Source: an uncultured Clostridia bacterium (GTDB taxonomy: Bacteria > Bacillota > Clostridia > HGM11514). Taken from it: a stretch of DNA of 42,555 nucleotides. Numbering within the stretch: the first letter of the stretch is position 1; every line of letters begins with the position of its first letter. Location: assembly GCA_902478725.1 (NCBI GenBank), contig CABSMD010000002.1, positions 1 through 42,555 of the forward strand. The letters run 5' to 3'. The notes below the pieces were generated by a model. It worked only from the letters and a program-made list of their open reading frames with translations. It had not been told where the DNA came from and made no database searches. This document shows, in pieces, positions 1 to 6,931 of this stretch. The position numbers were made by a program, and so were the translations under genes.

Positions 1-41
1 GCGTTGATATGCGCCGGCCCGCCGTGGGATAAAGGGGGGCG

Positions 42-1223
42 TTACTGTTTTTTATTTTGTCGTTCATATCGCATTTCCTGATCGATGAGAACGGGAAACT
101 GCTTGTAAAGCATAACCTTCTTCTTCGCATCGATCGTTCCGAGCAATATGTCGTGATAAATGACCCCCCATATATTACTGTTACTGTTGTCAAACCGCAT
201 TAGGACAATCGTTTCCCCCGACAGCTCGTCGCTGATAAAATAGTCCTTGCCTGCAAACCGAATATTTCCGTTTTCCACCAGAATCCTAATTTTTTCCTGT
301 CCTTGTGCGCGAAGCGAGTCGTGGTAACAGTAAATGCTATCCTCCCAGGACAAAACAGAGGACGACCAAAGCTTTTCCGGCATCAGGGGCTGTTTGGCGT
401 TTCTGTATTCCTGTGGCGTTTTGTTCAAGCGTTTTTTGAATATGCGGGAAAAATAGGAAAAATTAGTGAAACCGCATTCAAAGGCGATGTCGCTGACCGG
501 CTTATCGGTCTGGCGCAGCAGCGCCTTGGCCTTGGTCAGCTTTTCTTCTATTATATATTCGTTGGGGGTCTTACCCGTGGATTCCCGAAAAACCTTCTGA
601 AAATATTTTGGGCTGAGGCCGACCCACTCCGCGACTGTTTGGATCGACAGGTCGCGGTCGAGGTGCTTGTGGATATAGCGGATCGCTTCCTTAATTGATG
701 TGTTATAGTGCAAAAACGGCAGCTTGTCCTCGCAGGCCGTTTGATGCAGGTAAGCCAGAAGCAGGTATAGTTGGGATTTCACCATCAGTGAGGAAAACTC
801 GGTGTCAATGGTGTAGCAGTCATAGATCCGGTTGATGATATTCTTCAGTTCGCCGCATTGCTCGGCGGGAAATTTCAGCGGCAGCTGGTTTAGGATGTGG
901 TCATAGCGGATGTGATCACAGACACGGTAGTCAGCATAATCATCCTTTCTGATGATATCGAACTGCAAAAAGATGCACTCATACTCGCACAGATGGCGGT
1001 TGAGCTGGCCGGGCCTGCGAAAGCAAACGCTGCCCTTTTCAAACTCGATGGCCGTACCGTCGATCTCGGTAATACCAGGGGTGGTAAAAAGGTCCAGCTC
1101 ATACAGGATTAAGCGTCGTTGCGGAAGCGAATAGTCTGTCCCCTTGTCCATTCCCGGAAAACTGTAATGGTATCCGCATCGAAGCGGCAAAATTTCAAAA
1201 TCCCGTGCGTGCAGGTATTCCAT
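42..1223 (-). CDS. AraC-family transcriptional regulator with extra C-terminal domain
   Basis: This is a 393-residue regulator. An N-terminal cupin-like sensor region (about 1-150) is followed by a typical AraC double helix-turn-helix at about 178-280, which contains IRYIHKHLDRDLSIQTVAEWV and the signature DIAFECGFTNFSYFSRIFKK ending in TPQEYR. About 110 residues follow the DNA-binding domain (from KQPLMPEKLWSSS onward). That is unusual, because most AraC proteins end at the helix-turn-helix, and I do not recognise this tail. The start is set by a GGAGGGG ribosome site five bases upstream. The target is unknown: the gene ends 41 bases from the contig edge, so the genes it might control lie off the window or across the terminator to the right. 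AraC relatives commonly sense sugars, but nothing here identifies the ligand. Confidence 0.9.
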   Translation of the reverse strand: MEYLHARDFEILPLRCGYHYSFPGMDKGTDYSLPQRRLILYELDLFTTPGITEIDGTAIEFEKGSVCFRRPGQLNRHLCEYECIFLQFDIIRKDDYADYRVCDHIRYDHILNQLPLKFPAEQCGELKNIINRIYDCYTIDTEFSSLMVKSQLYLLLAYLHQTACEDKLPFLHYNTSIKEAIRYIHKHLDRDLSIQTVAEWVGLSPKYFQKVFRESTGKTPNEYIIEEKLTKAKALLRQTDKPVSDIAFECGFTNFSYFSRIFKKRLNKTPQEYRNAKQPLMPEKLWSSSVLSWEDSIYCYHDSLRAQGQEKIRILVENGNIRFAGKDYFISDELSGETIVLMRFDNSNSNIWGVIYHDILLGTIDAKKKVMLYKQFPVLIDQEMRYERQNKKQ

Positions 1224-1305
1224 CTTATCCCCTCCACAAAAACCATATCACAACCTTATGCACTCATTTTATCATACGGTAGAAACAAATACAAGCAAGC
1301 AAAAT

Positions 1306-1334
1306 AAAAAGCCAGTGTGAAAACACTGGCTTTT
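1306..1334 (-). terminator. Rho-independent terminator of the zinc-ribbon gene
   Basis: The arms AAAAGCCAGTGT and ACACTGGCTTTT form a perfect stem around a four-base loop. On the minus strand the stem is followed by a T-rich run. It lies 49 bases past the stop of the zinc-ribbon gene and upstream of the AraC gene, so it separates the two. Confidence 0.85.
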
Positions 1335-1382
1335 GACACCTGTCGTTGTTACAGGACACTTCAAATCCGCAAGCTTTGGGGA

Positions 1383-1652
1383 TTATCTGTGATTTTCAAA
1401 GCAATCGCTGCAATAAACCGGCTTATCCGTCTTAGGCTCAAACGGAACAACCGCTTCCTTACCGCAGTCGGCGCAGACGGTAGTGAACATCTCTCTGTTC
1501 TGATTATACGCCTTTTTCTTCGCCGCGCGGCATTCTTTGCAGCGCTGTGGTTCGTTCTGAAGGCCTTTTTCCGCGTAGAACTCCTGTTCTCCGGCGGTGA
1601 AAACGAACTCTTCTCCACAGTCCTTGCAGGTCAACGTCTTGTCTTCGTACAT
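1383..1652 (-). CDS. Small zinc-ribbon protein with two CxxC pairs per half
   Basis: This is an 89-residue protein starting MYEDKTLTCKDCGEEF. Four CxxC motifs are visible: CKDC near residue 9, CKEC near 36, CADC near 55 and CSDC near 82. They should form two zinc ribbons. The first half (TCKDCGEEFVFTAGEQEFY...) matches the widespread small probable-zinc-binding domain of Firmicutes (zf_Tbcl type), whose role is not established. The start at 1652 is chosen because a GAGGGG ribosome site sits just upstream. A longer in-frame start would run through the tRNA-like sequence and is not credible. The gene follows sigH, tRNA-Gly and the tRNA-like element on the same strand, and ends in a clear terminator. 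Confidence 0.85.
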   Translation of the reverse strand: MYEDKTLTCKDCGEEFVFTAGEQEFYAEKGLQNEPQRCKECRAAKKKAYNQNREMFTTVCADCGKEAVVPFEPKTDKPVYCSDCFENHR

Positions 1653-1681
1653 TGGATATCCCCTCGCTTTATAATTATCTT

Positions 1682-1760
1682 TGCCCCTATCGGATTTGAA
1701 CCGAACCGGTGCGCAAAACAACGCCCGGCAATGCCATCTGCCAAAAACCGGCAGGATATA
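1682..1760 (-). other. tRNA-like sequence, possibly a degenerate tRNA
   Basis: Directly downstream of tRNA-Gly, the minus strand carries what looks like a tRNA 3' half: a T arm CGG-TTCAAAT-CCG and a following AGGGGCA that could be the 3' acceptor strand. Upstream is TTGGCAGA, which resembles the D loop of leucine/serine tRNAs. The best 5' acceptor partner, TGCCGGT, pairs at only five of seven positions. Where the anticodon arm should be there is a GC-rich hairpin (CCGGGCG with CGC-A-CCGG) and an eight-base loop TTGTTTTG. I cannot build a normal cloverleaf and assign no anticodon. It may be a decayed or rearranged tRNA, or coincidence. Confidence 0.35.
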
Positions 1761-1771
1761 GGACATATATA

Positions 1772-1845
1772 TGGAGCGGGTAACGGGGATCGAACCCGCA
1801 CAACCGGCTTGGGAAGCCGATACTCTACCATTGAGCTATACCCGC
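1772..1845 (-). tRNA. tRNA-Gly (anticodon CCC)
   Basis: The minus strand folds as a complete cloverleaf. The acceptor arms are GCGGGTA and TACCCGC, the anticodon stem TCGGC/GCCGG encloses the loop TTCCCAA (anticodon CCC), and the T arm is GTGCGGG-TTCGATC-CCCG-like. The discriminator T is followed by an encoded CCA at 1772-1774. It reads GGG glycine codons. It lies 79 bases downstream of sigH on the same strand with no clear terminator between, so read-through from the sigH promoter is possible. Confidence 0.96.
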
Positions 1846-1924
1846 ATACCATTTTCCATTGTCAGTTCTGCCTCCATAACCCACACTGCCACGCAACGCC
1901 GTAGCGTTTTAAAACGCGCACCTG

Positions 1925-2557
1925 TTACTGCTTGGAGGCCTTCATAATCTGTTTTTCCAGCTTGCGCTTCACCCGCTGGAGGGCATTGTCAATTGATTTG
2001 ACCTGCTTGCCCAGCTCCTGAGACATCTCCTGATAGGATTTTCCCTCCAGATAAAGGGACAAAATCCGCAGCTCCATCTCGCTTAGAATCTCGGTGATCC
2101 GAACCCCCATCGACCGGTAATTTTCCTTGTTAATGAACAGCTCCTCCGGATCGATGCACTTGTTTTCCGCGATCAGGTCAATTAAGGTCTTGTCCGAATT
2201 TTCATCGAACACCGGCCTGCTCAGCGAAACGTACGAGTTCAGCGGGACATGCTTCTGCCGCGTCGCCGTTTTGATTGCGGTGATAATCTGGCGCGTGATG
2301 CAGATTTCCGCAAACGCGCGGAAAGAGGAAAGCTTCTCGCTCTTAAAATCACGGATCGCCTTATACAGCCCGATCATACCTTCCTGGATAATATCTTCCC
2401 GGTCGGCGCCCATCAGAAAATAAGGGCGTGCGCGCGATTTCACAAAATTGGTGTATTTGTTGAGAATGTATTCGAGGGCAGGCAGATTACCGGCCTTGGC
2501 CAGAACGATGATTTCTTCATCCGACATCTGCTCGTATGCAACGCTTTCAACGCTCAT
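1925..2557 (-). CDS. sigH: RNA polymerase sporulation sigma factor SigH
   Basis: This 210-residue sigma-70-family protein closely fits sigma-H (Spo0H), which directs early sporulation and stationary-phase genes. Region 2 is seen in DEEIIVLAKAGNLPALEYIL, the long ADREDIIQEGMIGLYKAIRDF and SFRAFAEICITRQIITAIKT. A SigH-typical linker follows (RQKHVPLNSYVSLSRP). Region 4 is seen in LSEMELRILSLYLEGKSYQE and the recognition helix ending SIDNALQRVKRKL. The length is as usual for the family. The start is supported by AAGGAGG nine bases upstream, and a perfect sigma-A promoter precedes it. Together with spoIIP it shows that the organism is a spore-former or descends from one. Confidence 0.96.
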   Translation of the reverse strand: MSVESVAYEQMSDEEIIVLAKAGNLPALEYILNKYTNFVKSRARPYFLMGADREDIIQEGMIGLYKAIRDFKSEKLSSFRAFAEICITRQIITAIKTATRQKHVPLNSYVSLSRPVFDENSDKTLIDLIAENKCIDPEELFINKENYRSMGVRITEILSEMELRILSLYLEGKSYQEMSQELGKQVKSIDNALQRVKRKLEKQIMKASKQ

Positions 2558-2597
2558 GCCGTGCCCTCCTTCACCATTTGTTTACCGCTTACTCCCT

Positions 2598-2626
2598 ATT
2601 ATAGTGAAAAAATGGCGGATTGTCAA
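2598..2626 (-). promoter_or_regulatory. Consensus sigma-A promoter of sigH
   Basis: On the minus strand, TTGACA (2621-2626) and TATAAT (2598-2603) are separated by exactly 17 bases. All 12 consensus positions match, about 40 bases upstream of the sigH start. Confidence 0.9.
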
Positions 2627-2652
2627 GAAAAGTATTGATTTTTTTAAAGAAA

Positions 2653-2709
2653 TTTGTAAATGAATAAATAAAACCGATTATTTACAAACTAGGAAAAAGG
2701 GTGTATGCT
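2653..2709 (+). promoter_or_regulatory. copA promoter region with an inverted-repeat candidate operator
   Basis: The arms TTTGTAAAT (2653-2661) and ATTTACAAA (2680-2688) are a perfect nine-base inverted repeat with an 18-base spacer. The right arm overlaps a candidate -35 TTTACA (2681-2686), which lies 17 bases from a -10-like TATGCT (2704-2709). A repressor bound at the repeat would block this promoter. The arms do not match the CopY box TACANNTGTA or a GC-rich CsoR site, so the regulator is unknown. The predicted transcript start would fall very near the ribosome site, which weakens the promoter call. Confidence 0.5.
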
Positions 2710-2728
2710 ATTGTAAGGGGTGGTAAAT

Positions 2729-5257
2729 TTGGCCAAAATGAAGTTTGATGTGCGTGGTATGACCTGCTCGGCCTGTGCGGCGAATGTGGAAAAGAGCGTC
2801 AGAAAGCTGGACGGGATCGCATCCGTCGAGGTCAATCTGCTGCGCAATACCATGCAGGTATCGTTTGACGAAGGAAAGTCGGATGAAAATAAAATCATTG
2901 CCGCGGTGCGCGGCGCGGGATACGATGCGTTCCGGCAGGGGGCGCAGTCCGCGGCCGTGCAGCCAAAGGGCGGGCCGTCCGAGGAGCTAGCCGAAATGAA
3001 ACGGCGACTGTGGGTTTCGTTTCTCTTTTTGATCCCGCTGTTTTATTTGTCCATGGGACACATGGCGGGGCTGCCGATTCCGCCGGTCTTTTTGGGAACC
3101 GAGAATGCGGCGGTGTTTGCCCTGACTCAGTTTTTGCTGTGTCTGCCGATCGTGGCGGTCAACCATACCTATTTCAGCGTAGGCTTTCGTGCGCTGTGGA
3201 AGCGTTCGCCGAATATGGACTCGCTGATTGCGCTGGGCACTTCTGCCGCGATGGTGTATGGGGTGTACGCGCTCTATCGCATCGGCTTTGCGCTGGGGCA
3301 TGGGGATTCCATGACGGCGCACCATTTGATGATGGATCTGTATTTTGAATCCGCTGCGATGATTTTAGCCCTGGTTACATTGGGAAAATATCTGGAGACG
3401 CGGATGAAAAGCCGCACGTCGGACGCAATCACCAAGCTCATTGAGCTTGCGCCCGATACCGCGCTGGTGGAACGAAATGGAGAAGAGGTAGAAATCCCGG
3501 TCGGCGAGGTTATGGTGGGTGATATCGTGATCGTTCGTCCCGGCCAGCGCATCCCGGTGGATGGTGTGGTGACCGGCGGCGCCTCCTCGGTAGACGAGTC
3601 GGCGTTGACCGGCGAGAGTATGCCGGTGGAAAAAAGCCCGGGCGATAAGGTAATGAGCGCAAGTATGAACCGTTCCGGGTTCTTCAAGTTCCGTGCGGAA
3701 AAGGTAGGGGATGATACCGCGCTTTCCCAGATCATCCGGCTGGTGGATGAGGCGTCGTCTTCTAAGGCACCGATTGCGCGCCTGGCGGACAAGGTAAGCG
3801 GGGTGTTTGTGCCGGTGGTCATCGGGATCGCGGTCGTGGCAACCCTCGTGTGGGCCTTTTTGGGGGATTCCTCGGCGCTGTCGGTCGGGATGGCGGTGCT
3901 GGTCATCTCCTGCCCATGCGCGCTGGGGCTTGCAACCCCGACCGCCATCATGGTCGGCACCGGCAAGGGCGCGGAAAACGGGATTTTGGTAAAATCCGCC
4001 GAGTCGCTTGAGATCGCGCATAAAATTGACGCGGTGGTGCTGGATAAAACCGGTACGGTGACCGAGGGCAAGCCTGCCGTGACCGATATTGTCCCCACGC
4101 CGCCGATGGATGAGCAAGGACTCCTGCGGATCGCCTGCTCGCTGGAAAAGCCGTCCGAACATCCGCTTGCCGAGGCGGTGCTGCGCGAAGCGGCAGCGCG
4201 GGGGATCGAACCCGAGCCGGTGGATGACTTTTTATCCGTACAGGGCCGCGGGGTGGAAGGCAGCATCGGCGGCCGCAGTTATTATGCGGGCAACACCGCC
4301 ATGCTCTCTGAGCGCGGCGTACCGGCGGAGGAATACCGCGAGCTGTCCGGCCGGTTTGCGGACGAGGGGAAAACCCCACTCTTTTTTGCCGATGGTGAAC
4401 GGGTGCTCGGCGTAATCGCTGTTGCGGATGTCATTAAGGATACCAGCCGCGAGGCGGTGGAACGGTTTTCCGCGCTTGGAATCGATGTGACCATGCTTAC
4501 CGGCGATAACAAACGGACGGCAGATGCCATCGGCCGGCAGGTTGGAATCGGCCATGTCGTCGCGGAGGTGCTGCCGCAGGATAAGGAACGGGAGGTTGCC
4601 CGCCTCCAGGCAGAGGGTAAGCGGGTCGCCATGGTGGGCGACGGGATCAACGACGCGCCCGCGCTGGTGCGTGCGGACGTTGGAATCGCCATCGGCGCGG
4701 GAACCGACGTCGCGCTGGAATCGGCGGACATCGTGCTGGTGCGCAGCGACCTGTTAGACGCCGTGACCGCTGTGCAGCTCAGCCGGAGCGTCATACGCAA
4801 CATCAAGGAAAACCTGTTTTGGGCACTGTTTTATAACTCGCTCGGTATCCCGCTTGCGGCGGGTGTGTTTGCTCCCCTGTTCGGCTGGAAGTTAAGCCCG
4901 ATGTTCGGAGCGGCCGCCATGAGCCTCAGCTCGATATGCGTTGTGATGAACGCGCTTCGTTTAAAATGGTTCAAGCCGTCCCGCAAACGTGTGCAAGCGG
5001 AACGGGATTCTATAACACGAAACACAAAGAATATCCAAGGAGGTGACGGCATGAAAAAAGAACTGGTAATCGAGGGCATGAGCTGTTCGCATTGCTCCGG
5101 CCGGGTGGAACAGGCGTTAAACGCCATCGCGGGCGTGGAGGCGACGGTCGATCTGGATAAAAAGACCGCTTTTGTAACCCTCTCGTCCGATGTGGCGGAG
5201 GACACCTTAAAAAGCGCGATCGAAGAGGCTGGGTATGAAGTCGTTTCGGTAAAATAA
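2729..5257 (+). CDS. copA: Copper-exporting P1B-type ATPase CopA with fused C-terminal CopZ-like domain
   Basis: This membrane ATPase exports Cu(I). In order it shows an N-terminal heavy-metal domain with GMTCSAC (Cys pair about 13-16), membrane segments, the actuator TGES, the membrane metal site CPC (about residue 395), the phosphorylation motif DKTGT (about 439), SEHP for the HP motif, and GDGINDAP (about 637). After the last membrane helix the frame stays open through a hydrophilic linker into a second heavy-metal domain (GMSCSHC) ending the protein, for 842 residues. A C-terminal domain of this kind is normally the separate chaperone CopZ. The start is taken as TTG 2729, because AAGGGGTGG lies five bases upstream; the GTG at 2720 overlaps that site. 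It is followed 23 bases later by the TfoX_C gene. Confidence 0.93.
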   Translation: MAKMKFDVRGMTCSACAANVEKSVRKLDGIASVEVNLLRNTMQVSFDEGKSDENKIIAAVRGAGYDAFRQGAQSAAVQPKGGPSEELAEMKRRLWVSFLFLIPLFYLSMGHMAGLPIPPVFLGTENAAVFALTQFLLCLPIVAVNHTYFSVGFRALWKRSPNMDSLIALGTSAAMVYGVYALYRIGFALGHGDSMTAHHLMMDLYFESAAMILALVTLGKYLETRMKSRTSDAITKLIELAPDTALVERNGEEVEIPVGEVMVGDIVIVRPGQRIPVDGVVTGGASSVDESALTGESMPVEKSPGDKVMSASMNRSGFFKFRAEKVGDDTALSQIIRLVDEASSSKAPIARLADKVSGVFVPVVIGIAVVATLVWAFLGDSSALSVGMAVLVISCPCALGLATPTAIMVGTGKGAENGILVKSAESLEIAHKIDAVVLDKTGTVTEGKPAVTDIVPTPPMDEQGLLRIACSLEKPSEHPLAEAVLREAAARGIEPEPVDDFLSVQGRGVEGSIGGRSYYAGNTAMLSERGVPAEEYRELSGRFADEGKTPLFFADGERVLGVIAVADVIKDTSREAVERFSALGIDVTMLTGDNKRTADAIGRQVGIGHVVAEVLPQDKEREVARLQAEGKRVAMVGDGINDAPALVRADVGIAIGAGTDVALESADIVLVRSDLLDAVTAVQLSRSVIRNIKENLFWALFYNSLGIPLAAGVFAPLFGWKLSPMFGAAAMSLSSICVVMNALRLKWFKPSRKRVQAERDSITRNTKNIQGGDGMKKELVIEGMSCSHCSGRVEQALNAIAGVEATVDLDKKTAFVTLSSDVAEDTLKSAIEEAGYEVVSVK
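5051..5257 (+). CDS. copZ: Candidate free CopZ copper chaperone from an internal start within copA
   Basis: Inside the copA frame an AAGGAGGTGAC ribosome site (about 5037-5047) lies just before ATG 5051. Initiation here gives a 68-residue protein starting MKKELVIEGMSCSHC. This is exactly the size of a free CopZ/CopP chaperone, with the Cu(I)-binding CxxC and the usual beta-alpha-beta-beta-alpha-beta pattern. The ribosome site is as good as any in the window and would serve no purpose in a plain fusion. The likely outcome is two products: a long CopA-CopZ and a short CopZ that ferries Cu(I) to the ATPase. The domain assignment is firm; independent translation is inferred. Confidence 0.65.
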   Translation: MKKELVIEGMSCSHCSGRVEQALNAIAGVEATVDLDKKTAFVTLSSDVAEDTLKSAIEEAGYEVVSVK

Positions 5258-5280
5258 AGCAACAGAAAAGAGGGGGCAAC

Positions 5281-5535
5281 ATGGAAAAGCTGTCCGATCT
5301 CCCCAATATCGGAAAAGAGCTGGAAAAACAATTGCAGCGCGCGGATATTGAAACCGTGGAACAGCTTCGCGCGGTCGGGAGCCGGGAGGCATGGCTTCGG
5401 ATCAAGGCGTTTGACCCATCCGCCTGCTATAACCGGCTGTGCGCGTTGGAGGGAGCGCTGCGCAATGTGCGCTGGCACAACCTGCCGGACGACGTGAAAG
5501 CGGAGCTCAAGGAGTTCTACCGGCAGTCGAAATAG
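5281..5535 (+). CDS. TfoX C-terminal-domain protein
   Basis: This 84-residue cytoplasmic protein (MEKLSDLPNIGKELEKQLQR...) is a stand-alone TfoX C-terminal domain. The family mark is the helix-hairpin-helix-like opening LPNIGKELEKQLQRADIETV, followed by ALEGALRNVRWHNLPDDVKAEL. In Haemophilus, TfoX/Sxy is a competence co-regulator with an added N-terminal domain. In Firmicutes the lone C-terminal domain is common and its role is not known, so no competence function is implied. An AGAGGGGGC ribosome site precedes the ATG. It is probably cotranscribed with copA and ends in a strong terminator. Confidence 0.88.
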   Translation: MEKLSDLPNIGKELEKQLQRADIETVEQLRAVGSREAWLRIKAFDPSACYNRLCALEGALRNVRWHNLPDDVKAELKEFYRQSK

Positions 5536-5537
5536 AC

Positions 5538-5585
5538 AAAACACCCCGCCTTATGAACCATTCTGTTCATAAGGCGGGGTGTTTT
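5538..5585. terminator. Strong bidirectional terminator between convergent genes
   Basis: A 17-base perfect stem (CACCCCGCCTTATGAAC with GTTCATAAGGCGGGGTG) and a six-base loop are flanked by AAAA on the left and TTTT on the right. It can end transcription from the copper operon on the plus strand and from the secreted-protein gene on the minus strand. Confidence 0.93.
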
Positions 5586-5596
5586 ACTGAACAAAA

Positions 5597-6835
5597 TCAG
5601 CTTACGGTAAACTCCTTTTCAGGGCCGCGCACTGTTTTTACGGACTGGTCTGCCTTGCTTTTGATAACCATGTATGGCTGCATCACATAGGTCTTGCCGT
5701 TCTCCAAAGCGGGACCGTATACCTTGATGCCATACTTTCCATCGGTGCCGCAAATCTCCGCTTCCAGAGGCAGGGAGACAACGGCGCCTTTTTCGAAAAT
5801 TTCCATACCGTATGTTACAATATCCCATCCATACCCTGGGTTGATAGCGGAGAACACGGTGGAGCAATAACAGGGAATCCCTCCGTCCGGGGTATGAATC
5901 CCCTCAAACAGTTGGGGCGCGCCGGAAAATGCAGGTTCCTGTACCGTCTTTTCAGTAAAGGTCACGGACAGTGTGAGTGCCTCGGAGATGTTGTCTATCG
6001 TTACGATCCCATTGCTGTCCGGTGTAAGCGCCTGGCCACCCGCGGACACCGCACCGATCTTCCAGCCCTCATCCGGCTGGAGGGTGAAGGACTTGCTTTC
6101 GCCGCCTGCCACTGGGACTGTGCCGCCGTTTGCAACCGCCTGCCCGTCGGCCAATACCTTGCCGTTTCCTTCCGTGGCAATGGTCACATCAAAATATTGC
6201 GTGTCCTGGTGTTCGATGATATAAAAATCGTCCACCCAGAAACTGACCCGGCCGCTGTCGTAATCGCCGCCCTTTTCGCGGTTGATATAAACCGCCTTGG
6301 CAGCGCTGCTGGCCTCCGTGCCCCCGATCGTAATTTTATCAACCGTAAAGGTCTGTTCCAGCTTGACCCATTCGGTTCCGCTGACCGCGGCTGTTTTGAT
6401 GAGGTATGGATAGCGGCCTTCGGCTGTACTGCCATCCTGATAAGATATCTTCAGTGTGTTGTTGGCGCCCATGTCCATCCGCAGGGCGTGGTTGAAGGTG
6501 TAGCTGCCGCCGTCCGCTGTGGCCGGATACTTGATCCATACGGAAACGGTGTATGTCTTTCCCGTTTGAAAGGTAATCGTTTGCTTTGGGGATGCCGAGT
6601 CGTAAGAGGAAGTATTGTTCGTTACATTGACCTTTAAACAATTGGAGCCGTCCCGTCCGCCGGTGTCGGATGAAAGCGTGGTGCCGCCCCCGCCATTTTT
6701 CTCCCAGCCGCTGATTCCTTCGTCAAAGGTGGGGTTGGTGTTCAATACCTTGCCTGCCACAGGCTGCGCGGCAAATACGCTGGCGTTGATAGCGAGCGTA
6801 AGCGCCAGCACGAATAAACATGCAATCTTTTTCAT
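5597..6835 (-). CDS. Secreted protein: CBM-like, bacterial repeat and unknown C-terminal domains
   Basis: This 412-residue exported protein has a signal peptide (MKKIACLFVLALTLAINASVFA, cut near residue 22). Residues about 30-215 resemble a CBM4/9-type jelly-roll (NPTFDEGISGWEKNG..., WVKLEQTF, VSFWVDDFYI). About 218-295 look like the bacterial repeat domain related to InlB B-repeats (TEGNGKVLADGQAVANGGTV, then DEGWKI). The last ~110 residues are an unnamed beta-rich domain with GKYGIKVYGPALENGKTYVM. The same C-terminal motif recurs in the 20.3 kb protein (GKFGIRFFGDGIQAGETYTG), so the two share order and domains. It probably binds glycan at the surface. No catalytic module or cell-wall anchor is visible. 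It is monocistronic, between terminators. Confidence 0.85.
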   Translation of the reverse strand: MKKIACLFVLALTLAINASVFAAQPVAGKVLNTNPTFDEGISGWEKNGGGGTTLSSDTGGRDGSNCLKVNVTNNTSSYDSASPKQTITFQTGKTYTVSVWIKYPATADGGSYTFNHALRMDMGANNTLKISYQDGSTAEGRYPYLIKTAAVSGTEWVKLEQTFTVDKITIGGTEASSAAKAVYINREKGGDYDSGRVSFWVDDFYIIEHQDTQYFDVTIATEGNGKVLADGQAVANGGTVPVAGGESKSFTLQPDEGWKIGAVSAGGQALTPDSNGIVTIDNISEALTLSVTFTEKTVQEPAFSGAPQLFEGIHTPDGGIPCYCSTVFSAINPGYGWDIVTYGMEIFEKGAVVSLPLEAEICGTDGKYGIKVYGPALENGKTYVMQPYMVIKSKADQSVKTVRGPEKEFTVS

Positions 6836-6899
6836 TGGTCAATCACACCCTTCTTTTTGTTTGCCTCTATTATATAGGAAACAAAAACATATCGATAGT

Positions 6900-6928
6900 A
6901 AAATACTGTTATAAAATAACACTATTTT
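6900..6928 (-). terminator. AT-rich hairpin after spoIIP
   Basis: AAAATACTGTTAT and ATAACACTATTTT form a 13-base inverted repeat with one mismatch and a three-base loop, four bases beyond the spoIIP stop. The stem is weak (AT-rich) but has the right place for a terminator. It could also be an operator for the next minus-strand gene. Confidence 0.4.
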
Positions 6929-6931
6929 GTT

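Noticed and set aside
1653..1766. 38-residue N-terminal extension of the zinc-ribbon protein
   Set aside because: It would translate the tRNA-like sequence. The internal ATG at 1652 has a proper ribosome site and a typical family start.
3274..4266. 330-residue open frame on the minus strand inside copA
   Set aside because: It is a shadow of the GC-rich copA coding sequence. The translation is Ser/Thr/Pro-rich low complexity, with no ribosome site.
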